Source of the DNA: an archaeon
Lineage (GTDB): Archaea > Thermoproteota > Nitrososphaeria > Nitrososphaerales > Nitrosopumilaceae
Reading direction: 5' to 3'
Length of the DNA: 5,388 nt
Assembly: GCA_021824845.1 (NCBI GenBank)
Contig: JAKAJY010000017.1
Span: forward strand, 1 to 5,388
How positions within the stretch are numbered: the first letter of the stretch is position 1; every line of letters begins with the position of its first letter. Positions 1-4,613 of this stretch are shown here, in pieces. The notes below the pieces were generated by a model. It did not search any database and was not told the DNA's origin. It was given only the letters and a program-made list of their open reading frames with translations. Made by a program: the position numbers and the translations under genes.

Positions 1-77
1 CTGACAAAAACACTCTATCTCATAGATATCGTGCACTGGAAAAGTTTGCTAGCTGGTTTGTGCGTAAGCGGCAATAA
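1..77 (+). CDS. C-terminal end of a HAM1/RdgB-type non-canonical purine NTP pyrophosphatase (partial)
   Basis: Only the last 24 codons are present, read in the frame starting at base 3 and ending at TAA 75-77. The peptide includes KNTLSHRYRALEKFASWF. The K-N-x-(I/L)-S-H-R-x-x-A-L-x-K-F pattern is the conserved C-terminal signature of the HAM1/RdgB family. In that family the serine-histidine-arginine stretch helps bind the purine base, and the enzymes hydrolyse ITP, XTP and dITP to monophosphates so that deaminated purines stay out of nucleic acids. The rest of the gene lies left of the window. Its 3' end overlaps the 3' end of the convergent tyw1 gene by 29 bases (49-77). The assignment rests on a short peptide; the other two forward frames give no recognisable protein. 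Confidence 0.78.
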   Translation, partial: DKNTLSHRYRALEKFASWFVRKRQ

Positions 78-1074
78 AGGGATCAATTAGCCGCTCCTGA
101 TTCTGCAGCAGTATGATTCTTGAGGCAATACTCTCATCCATTATTGAATAGATCTGGCTCTGTTTTGATAATTGTGTCGCAAAATGACTTACCTCTTCAA
201 ATTCTAACATGTCTGATCTGTCAAGTCTGTTTGTGGAGCGGCCAATGTGCATGTATGACTTGATTTCAATAAAGTGGACATTTGCTCTTTTTATCATGGT
301 TGCAAATGATGGAATCATTGACTCGGAGTTGTTGTGGCCTCGAATCAGAGTCATGCGGAGGACTGTTCGCGTATCTAGTTTTGATAATAACTCCAAGGAC
401 TTGTTCCATCGTTCCCAAGAATCATCATACCTTGGCTTGTTTATTCTCATAAAGGAATCATAGTCTGCGGCATTCGTGGACAGGTAAATCTGGGTTGGCA
501 ATGCGTCCTCATCTTGCAATCTTTGCAACATTTGTGGTTCTTGGCCGTTTGTCACCAAAAAGATTGATTTTGTTGCAGGCAGTGTTTTTAGGTATCTTAT
601 CAGCTCTGGCAGTTTTGGATACATTGTCGGCTCGCCAGACAATGATATTGCGTAATGCGCTGGAAGTAACGACTCGTCTAGCTTTTTTGTAATGGATCTT
701 GGATCGCCATAATGACCCATGATAAGTCCACGTCGCTCTGCCATTAGTTTTGTAATTATTTCCTGTGGCTCTGCAACCCGTGTGGGATCCATTGCCAGCG
801 AATCATAAAATTCCATTGGGCGCCAGCAGTACACGCATCTGTTCTCGCAATACATCCCCGCAGGCGAGAACTCCATGCACTGGTGTGTTGATATGCCATA
901 GAACTTGTGCTTGTAGCAGCTTTCCTCACCCTTGAAGGATTTTTTTGTCCAATGACATAATTCCACAGTAGAATGGTCCGATACTCCATACTTGGCTTTC
1001 TTTAGCTGTTGCTGGATGGAGGATTTGATCTGTATGATTTCATTGTCTTCTACAAATTCTCCAGAGCAGCTCAT
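49..1074 (-). CDS. tyw1: S-adenosyl-L-methionine-dependent tRNA 4-demethylwyosine synthase (Taw1/TYW1)
   Basis: This radical SAM enzyme joins two carbons of pyruvate to N1-methylguanosine-37 of tRNA-Phe, making the tricyclic 4-demethylwyosine, the second step of wyosine-type base synthesis. Numbered from the ATG at 1074 (341 aa), the radical SAM cluster motif CxxxCxxC is C76, C80, C83 in MYCENRCVYCWRP. Three more cysteines, C40, C53 and C66, are exactly 13 residues apart. This is the spacing known in archaeal TYW1 for the ligands of the second 4Fe-4S cluster. A SAM-contacting SGEP motif follows at about 146-149. There is no flavodoxin domain, as expected for the archaeal rather than the eukaryotic form, and the length is normal. 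In-frame GTG (1080) and TTG (1077) directly precede the ATG and would add two residues. The ATG is preferred; no clear Shine-Dalgarno decides it. Confidence 0.95.
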   Translation of the reverse strand: MSCSGEFVEDNEIIQIKSSIQQQLKKAKYGVSDHSTVELCHWTKKSFKGEESCYKHKFYGISTHQCMEFSPAGMYCENRCVYCWRPMEFYDSLAMDPTRVAEPQEIITKLMAERRGLIMGHYGDPRSITKKLDESLLPAHYAISLSGEPTMYPKLPELIRYLKTLPATKSIFLVTNGQEPQMLQRLQDEDALPTQIYLSTNAADYDSFMRINKPRYDDSWERWNKSLELLSKLDTRTVLRMTLIRGHNNSESMIPSFATMIKRANVHFIEIKSYMHIGRSTNRLDRSDMLEFEEVSHFATQLSKQSQIYSIMDESIASRIILLQNQERLIDPFIAAYAQTS

Positions 1075-1194
1075 CAACACTGATTCTGCGTCATGAAATA
1101 TGAAATCTTTGCTGGATTTGTGTCCATAAAACTTTGAAGTTAAGCTCTTATTTTATCAAAATCTTTGAATTAAATCTTAAATATCATAACTTCC

Positions 1195-1203
1195 TATAAA
1201 AAA
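1195..1203 (+). promoter_or_regulatory. Putative TATA box for the structured RNA
   Basis: TATAAAAAA lies about 26 bases before position 1225, which would start a transcript roughly 10 bases upstream of the first helix of the RNA at 1235. A second A/T element (TTAAATAT, 1178-1185) lies further upstream and could serve instead. Assigned by spacing and composition only. Confidence 0.4.
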
Positions 1204-1234
1204 CAATGCGGAAGGATGTAAATCCTAACAAATA

Positions 1235-1345
1235 AACCGCGCGTGGCTCAGTAGAACGAAATGGTGAACCGTGGACGCTTTGGCGTTATGGACTGGAGAG
1301 GTATTCTCTCGAGTTCTACGCTTGGGGCCACGCCGGGTTGTTTTT
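1235..1345 (+). ncRNA. Unassigned structured RNA upstream of corA (three-way-junction fold)
   Basis: No protein-coding frame of note covers this stretch, but it folds well by hand. P1: 1241-1248 pairs with 1326-1333 (8 bp, one G-U), extended by AACC 1235-1238 with GGTT 1336-1339 across a 2x2 mismatch. P2: GTAGAAC 1251-1257 pairs with GTTCTAC 1313-1319 (7 perfect bp), followed by a potential tandem sheared G-A pair (G1258-A1312, A1259-G1311). P3: 1269-1272 and 1274-1278 pair with 1283-1291 around a TTTG loop. P4: GAGAG 1296-1300 pairs with CTCTC 1306-1310, loop GTATT. The G-U pairs and the T-run at 1338-1345 fix the + orientation. It could be an independent small RNA or a terminated leader of corA. 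I do not recognise it as tRNA, 5S, SRP RNA, RNase P RNA, a C/D guide or a known riboswitch. It is not a canonical H/ACA guide either, because no ACA box follows P1. It fills most of the 347-base gap between tyw1 and corA. Confidence 0.65.
1338..1345 (+). terminator. T-rich terminator after the structured RNA
   Basis: TTGTTTTT directly follows the 3' strand of the GC-rich closing helix. Archaeal termination needs a T-run, and the preceding helix would also suit an intrinsic-style stop. It would separate the RNA from corA, which has its own TATA element further down. Confidence 0.45.
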
Positions 1346-1361
1346 CAAAATATTGCACAAA

Positions 1362-1382
1362 ATTACGTAGTTTGTTCGTAAT
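1362..1382 (+). repeat. 6-bp inverted repeat, possible operator of corA
   Basis: ATTACG (1362-1367) and its exact complement CGTAAT (1377-1382) are separated by 9 bases. The pair sits 12 bases upstream of the putative corA TATA box, a position where archaeal activators or repressors bind. It could equally be a small RNA hairpin or chance in A/T-rich DNA; no regulator is identifiable. Confidence 0.35.
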
Positions 1383-1393
1383 ATAGTAATGAA

Positions 1394-1405
1394 AATTTAA
1401 ATTAA
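1394..1405 (+). promoter_or_regulatory. Putative TATA box of corA
   Basis: AATTTAAATTAA is centred about 28 bases before the TTG start codon at 1428, placing transcription start at or just before the start codon (leaderless or nearly so). This supports TTG 1428 as the start and suggests corA need not be read from the upstream RNA promoter. Confidence 0.5.
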
Positions 1406-1427
1406 TTATCAAAGCAGGTCAGCTACC

Positions 1428-2447
1428 TTGAAAGAATTATTCATTTCCAAACTACCACACCTAAGACGCCATCCGCAACCAAGCGAAGTCATTCAGAGTC
1501 GTCTTGAGACCATACAAGGAAATGGATTTACTTGGACTGACATTCAAAACCCAGACCGTGCAGAAATTGAAAAACTTGGCCAAATGTACCATTTCAATTC
1601 TCTAAACTTGGATGACTCTATTTCAAAAATCCAACTCGCAAAAATCGATAATTATGACGAGCACTCTTTTATCATACTGCATTTTCCCCCTCTTGCACTA
1701 AAGCGTGGCATGTCTAGATTCAACCAACTCTCTGTCTTTATTGGCAAAGATTATCTGATTACCATTCATTACGGTGAACTAAAGCCGCTAGTCGACATGG
1801 TGAATCACTGCAAGGACAACTCTCAATACCGAAACGAACTGCTTGGCAAATCGTCTGGGTTTTTACTCTACAAAATAATCGATGTACTAGTAGATGATTT
1901 GCTTCACACATTACGCAGAATTGTGGAAAACCTGGATGAGATAGAAGATGATGTGTTTGATGAAAACAAATCTACTCCAAAAAAGATCTCTTTGCTCAGA
2001 CGGGAAATCACCATACTTCGCAGAATAGTCCATCCGTTGAGAAAAATAGTACTGGAAACATCAAAGAACACGCAGAGATTCTCAAATCCTGATGATGATC
2101 TGGTGATACACTTTGATGATGTAATTGATCACATTGACAAAGTAGCAGAAACACTAGATGAGGCAAAGGAAACAATGGAAATCTACAAGGATACTGACTT
2201 TATGCTCTCCACTGAGAAATCAAATAAAATACTTGCAACTCTAACCATAATATTCACCCTTACTATTCCACCAACGGTAGTTGGCGCGCTTTATGGAATG
2301 AACGTGAATCTACCGGGGGGAATTCAGACTGGAAACTGGACTTTTCTTGGAGAATACACAACACTAATCATAATGCTAATAGTGTCGCTTTTACCGTCAT
2401 TGCTGATGTTTTTGCATTTCTATAAGAAGAAATGGCTAGCTGACTAG
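1428..2447 (+). CDS. corA: CorA-family divalent metal cation channel (Mg2+/Co2+)
   Basis: The 339-residue product has the CorA layout. A cytoplasmic alpha/beta domain comes first (about 1-130, including FTWTDIQNP at 34-42 and SVFIGKDYLITIH at 102-114). A long charged helical stalk follows (about 135-265, coiled-coil-like, with acidic runs such as DEIEDDVFDE). Two C-terminal membrane helices lie at about 268-288 and 309-331. The signature selectivity loop YGMN (289-292), with the motif continuing NLPG, directly follows the first membrane helix, and a basic tail (YKKKW) ends the protein. CorA proteins form homopentamers that let Mg2+ or Co2+ into the cell and close when cytoplasmic Mg2+ is sufficient. 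An in-frame stop at 1398-1400 leaves TTG 1428 as the likely start. The first internal Met (residue 53) would cut into the conserved N-terminal domain. AGGT at 1416-1419 could be a weak Shine-Dalgarno. The last 4 bases overlap the convergent 29-codon gene. Confidence 0.96.
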   Translation: MKELFISKLPHLRRHPQPSEVIQSRLETIQGNGFTWTDIQNPDRAEIEKLGQMYHFNSLNLDDSISKIQLAKIDNYDEHSFIILHFPPLALKRGMSRFNQLSVFIGKDYLITIHYGELKPLVDMVNHCKDNSQYRNELLGKSSGFLLYKIIDVLVDDLLHTLRRIVENLDEIEDDVFDENKSTPKKISLLRREITILRRIVHPLRKIVLETSKNTQRFSNPDDDLVIHFDDVIDHIDKVAETLDEAKETMEIYKDTDFMLSTEKSNKILATLTIIFTLTIPPTVVGALYGMNVNLPGGIQTGNWTFLGEYTTLIIMLIVSLLPSLLMFLHFYKKKWLAD

Positions 2448-2533
2448 TGATACCAAGGGAACAAGTAATTTACTCCCCACCAAACTACGGCTACAGTTAT
2501 TGCCATTCCAATGAACCAACCTTTGCCTTGCAT
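2444..2533 (-). CDS. 29-residue single-span membrane protein, unknown function
   Basis: ATG at 2533 to TAG at 2444-2446 encodes a peptide starting MQGKGWFIGMAITVAVVWWG and ending NYLFPWYH. A short basic start (K4) precedes one hydrophobic segment of about 20 residues (6-25), which is rich in Trp, Val, Ile and Gly, with aromatic residues at the membrane-interface end. By the positive-inside rule the N-terminus would be cytoplasmic. The main support beyond composition is an A/T-rich TATA-like element centred 26 bases upstream of the ATG, which would give a leaderless mRNA. The frame overlaps the corA stop by 4 bases in convergent orientation. It is too short for most gene callers. It could be a small subunit or regulator of a membrane complex; no family is recognised, and chance cannot be excluded. 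Confidence 0.6.
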   Translation of the reverse strand: MQGKGWFIGMAITVAVVWWGVNYLFPWYH

Positions 2534-2554
2534 ATTTTGTGGTTTTTGGCAGAG

Positions 2555-2563
2555 AATAATAAA
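2555..2563 (-). promoter_or_regulatory. Putative TATA box of the 29-residue membrane protein
   Basis: On the minus strand this reads TTTATTATT, preceded by AAAG. It is centred 26 bases upstream of the ATG at 2533, the standard archaeal distance from TATA box to transcription start, so the transcript would begin at the start codon. Confidence 0.5.
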
Positions 2564-2624
2564 CTTTCAAGCAGATTCCCAAGAGAGTTAGGTTAATACT
2601 TGATCTAAAAACATGAGTTTTTGC

Positions 2625-2697
2625 GGCCTTCGTAGTACAGTGGCTAGTATAGGGGACTGTGGATCCCCGGACAGGGGTTCGATTCCCCTCGAGGGCC
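2625..2697 (+). tRNA. tRNA-His (anticodon GTG)
   Basis: The cloverleaf is complete. The acceptor stem is 2626-2632 with 2690-2696 (7 bp, one G-U). T8 and A9 follow. The D stem GTAC/GTAT is 2635-2638 with 2647-2650, and the D loop contains GG. The anticodon stem GGGGA/TCCCC is 2652-2656 with 2664-2668, loop CTGTGGA, anticodon GTG at 2659-2661. The T stem AGGGG/CCCCT is 2673-2677 with 2685-2689, loop TTCGATT. The histidine identity elements are encoded in the DNA: the extra G-1 (2625) opposite discriminator C73 (2697). No intron is present, and the 3' CCA is not encoded (TAC follows), so it must be added by CCA-adding enzyme. A short T-run (2704-2707) may end transcription. The minus-strand gene beyond it converges on the tRNA. 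Confidence 0.97.
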
Positions 2698-2713
2698 TAC
2701 ACCTTTTACTTCA

Positions 2714-4072
2714 TTAATTATGGAAATTATTCCAACAATAAAACAACCCGCGTTTGTATACACTACCAACTCTTTCATATTGTAGATGAGATCCAAGATC
2801 CGCATTTCCCCAATGTGCCTTTTGTGGGCCTGCAAGAAGCCAATTCAGCAAGCGAATGTCTAGTTTTATTACCATGTAATTTTCAATCTTGTCAAGATCC
2901 TTGATGTTTATTTGCCTGTATCCGCTTCCATCACAACTAATCGCAATGATTAGGTTCTCATCATTACAATCAGTTGCATTCAAAATGATCATGGTATTGG
3001 AGTTCCATTGTATTTTCTTTCTAATCTTTTCAAAATTTTCATATGCATTTGGAATTTTTTCCAATATTTGATTAGATGTTGGTTTTGGCTCAAATTCGTA
3101 GGGGAATTTTTTGTGCGACAGAATCTTTTCTGTAAATTCTTTTTTATTTTGTCTATCTATTGGAGTGTAGTCTTTGTTACTGGTTTGACTGTCTAGATCA
3201 AACCAACAGTCATTGTTCAAGAGTATTCCATGATATTTTCTTGGAATGTTTTGACTCATCCATCCAAATGCATCTTCTAGCTCAGGCTCTCCGCGATATT
3301 TGTTCAAGTTGTGGTTCTTTCCTGAAAGTGTATAACGGCCTGCAAAAGGAAGATAAAACAATGGCTCAAAAAGCTCAATGTATTTTTTGGTAGTTTCTAG
3401 TTTTTTTGTTGCCTTGATCTGTGCCTGTTCTGTTCTTTCTTTATCGGACATTTTGTAACAATGAGGCCAAGATGATGCTGCCACATATCCTACTAGAAGA
3501 AAATCAATTTTTCCATACATTGATTTGATATTTGATGCTGTGGTCTTTCCAATGTCAAATGGACAGTCGTTTGTGTTAACAATAACTTGCTTTTCATTAT
3601 CAAATACTGCCATAGTGTCTATCTGTGTTGTTTGATATTTTGTCTCTAACATTACACATCCCATCAAATTACCACAAATTGTAGGATCACAGTTGTCCGC
3701 AGCAAGAATATTTACGTGTAGGTTGTTCTTTAATCTCGTTCTTACTCCGTGTTCTAACTCTATTACTTTATAGCCCAATCCTTCAATTTTTTGTTTAAGA
3801 TATTTTTCTGGAAAATTATGAATTAAAACAGGAATTTTCTTGTTTAGTTTTGATAGTGTATTTGAAGAGCAATGATCCGGATGGATGTGACTTATGTAGA
3901 TGAAATCTAGATCATCAAAATTTTCAGGCTTGAATTCGTATGGTGGATATATTGACCACGAGCCAATATATTCCTCGCCATCGAGCCATGGATCACATAA
4001 TATCTTGGCCTTCGAGTCTCCAAATTGATCTTCAATTATGACTGACGCTGAGTTCAATTGAGTTATTTTCAT
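2714..4072 (-). CDS. Metallo-beta-lactamase-fold hydrolase, CMP-Neu5Ac hydroxylase (CMAH)-like without Rieske domain
   Basis: The 452-residue protein starts with a metallo-beta-lactamase fold: substrate-pocket strand ILCDPWLDGE (24-33), then the metal-binding motif SHIHPDH (61-67; H62, H64, D66, H67), and a later VNTND segment (165-169) that may supply another ligand. Further conserved-looking blocks are YLPFAGRYT (240-248) and a C-terminal segment around WLLAGPQKAHWGNADLGSHL (411-430) ending in aromatic residues. The domain order and the DPWL and HIHPDH blocks resemble the hydrolase part of CMP-N-acetylneuraminate hydroxylase and related bacterial proteins often found near surface-sugar genes. 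No Rieske CxH...CxxH motif is present, so the hydroxylase reaction cannot be assumed and the substrate is unknown. There is no signal peptide or membrane span, so it is probably cytoplasmic. The gene is visibly richer in A/T than tyw1 or the dehydrogenase and sits beside tRNA-His, which hints at acquisition. Confidence 0.8.
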   Translation of the reverse strand: MKITQLNSASVIIEDQFGDSKAKILCDPWLDGEEYIGSWSIYPPYEFKPENFDDLDFIYISHIHPDHCSSNTLSKLNKKIPVLIHNFPEKYLKQKIEGLGYKVIELEHGVRTRLKNNLHVNILAADNCDPTICGNLMGCVMLETKYQTTQIDTMAVFDNEKQVIVNTNDCPFDIGKTTASNIKSMYGKIDFLLVGYVAASSWPHCYKMSDKERTEQAQIKATKKLETTKKYIELFEPLFYLPFAGRYTLSGKNHNLNKYRGEPELEDAFGWMSQNIPRKYHGILLNNDCWFDLDSQTSNKDYTPIDRQNKKEFTEKILSHKKFPYEFEPKPTSNQILEKIPNAYENFEKIRKKIQWNSNTMIILNATDCNDENLIIAISCDGSGYRQINIKDLDKIENYMVIKLDIRLLNWLLAGPQKAHWGNADLGSHLQYERVGSVYKRGLFYCWNNFHN

Positions 4073-4097
4073 GATTTACAACTTTCTTAATTTTGGT

Positions 4098-4106
4098 AAA
4101 TAAATC
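4098..4106 (-). promoter_or_regulatory. Putative TATA box of the metallo-hydrolase gene
   Basis: The minus strand reads ATTTATTTA, centred 30 bases upstream of the ATG at 4072. Transcription would begin within about 4 bases of the start codon, so the gene has its own near-leaderless promoter and is not obviously cotranscribed with the gene before it. Confidence 0.4.
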
Positions 4107-4112
4107 ATTTTT

Positions 4113-4119
4113 AAAAAAA
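4113..4119 (-). terminator. T-run terminator after the small conserved protein gene
   Basis: On the minus strand an uninterrupted run of seven T follows the stop codon of the upstream gene (4148-4150) by about 28 bases and precedes the TATA element of the metallo-hydrolase gene. A T-run of this length is sufficient for archaeal termination, which argues that the two genes are separate units. Confidence 0.45.
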
Positions 4120-4147
4120 TCATATTTGATCCAATTTCAACGGTGGT

Positions 4148-4513
4148 TTAAGAGTCATTAATCAATGAAAGTATGCTTTTGACTATTTGGTCGTGGTTTG
4201 TCTTTGGTTCGACACTCATTAACAGTATATTTTGACCATCCACGGGAATTGAAATGTGCTTCACTTTTTCAAACTCTATTATTGAAAATCTCTCTTTGCC
4301 TACACGATGAGCCAAATTCTTTCTATTTTCCCAGCTATGGGAAGCATAGTGAAATGACATTTTGGCTTCATCTGATTGTAGATATGTTGTCAATCCATCC
4401 TTATATCCACCAGATACAAGCTGGCCGTTCTTGTCCAAGACTCCTGCAAATCTTACGTCTCCATCTATTTTCATTACGTTACTGCACAACTCGTCAAAAT
4501 TCATACAGGGCAT
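4148..4513 (-). CDS. Small conserved archaeal protein, probably DUF6659 family
   Basis: The 121-residue product (from ATG 4513) is soluble, with no signal or membrane segment. It begins with a short helix (NFDELCSNVMKIDGDV), followed by strand-turn-strand text FAGVLDKNGQLVSGGYKDGL (about 22-41), which resembles the start of a roadblock/profilin-like fold. A conserved-looking basic segment HSWENRKNLAHRVGKER (59-75) leads into two more strands (FSIIEFEKVKHISIPVDG and ILLMSVEP) and a C-terminal helix. This pattern matches my memory of a thaumarchaeal family labelled DUF6659, whose function is not known; roadblock-like proteins elsewhere act in small-GTPase signalling, but that is only an analogy. 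ATG 4504 and TTG 4516 are alternative starts. Upstream A/T DNA would place the mRNA start at 4504-4513. Confidence 0.75.
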   Translation of the reverse strand: MPCMNFDELCSNVMKIDGDVRFAGVLDKNGQLVSGGYKDGLTTYLQSDEAKMSFHYASHSWENRKNLAHRVGKERFSIIEFEKVKHISIPVDGQNILLMSVEPKTNHDQIVKSILSLINDS

Positions 4514-4525
4514 CAAAACATGTCA

Positions 4526-4540
4526 TATTAAAATTTTAAA
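4526..4540 (-). promoter_or_regulatory. Putative TATA region of the small conserved protein gene
   Basis: The minus strand reads TTTAAAATTTTAATA, about 22-28 bases before the candidate ATG codons at 4513 and 4504, compatible with a leaderless transcript. It sits in the 100-base divergent gap shared with the dehydrogenase gene at 4614, for which no equally clear TATA element is seen. Confidence 0.45.
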
Positions 4541-4613
4541 GATATTTCTCAAATCTAATTGCTCTGTACTGCAAAACTAAATCAACAATAACTAGTCCAT
4601 GTGATAATAATTC

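Noticed and set aside
49..77. 29-base antiparallel overlap of the HAM1/RdgB-like and tyw1 3' ends
   Set aside because: Short convergent overlaps are common in compact archaeal genomes; no sign of function.
209..692. Plus-strand open frames opposite tyw1
   Set aside because: They lie antisense to a well-supported radical SAM gene and show no family motifs or promoter.
1206..1235. Nine-codon frame (ATG to TAA, MRKDVNPNK) between the TATA elements and the structured RNA, about 25 bases after TTAAATAT
   Set aside because: It is too short to separate from chance, and its stop codon overlaps the first base of the RNA fold. Considered as a leader peptide but unsupported without conservation or translation data.
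1235..1345. Structured RNA as a tRNA, possibly with an intron (CGTGGCT/GGCCACG acceptor-like stem and a TTCTACG T-loop-like stretch)
   Set aside because: Position 8 would be C, no D arm or anticodon arm can be drawn, the T-loop lacks a purine at 57, and the competing perfect 7-bp helix P2 uses the same bases.
1235..1345. Canonical H/ACA guide RNA
   Set aside because: One side of the internal loop has only two bases, too few for a pseudouridylation pocket, and no ACA-type box follows the closing stem.
2625..4147. Integrated element using tRNA-His as attachment site
   Set aside because: No second copy of the tRNA 3' end and no integrase were seen in the window. Only the compositional hint remains.
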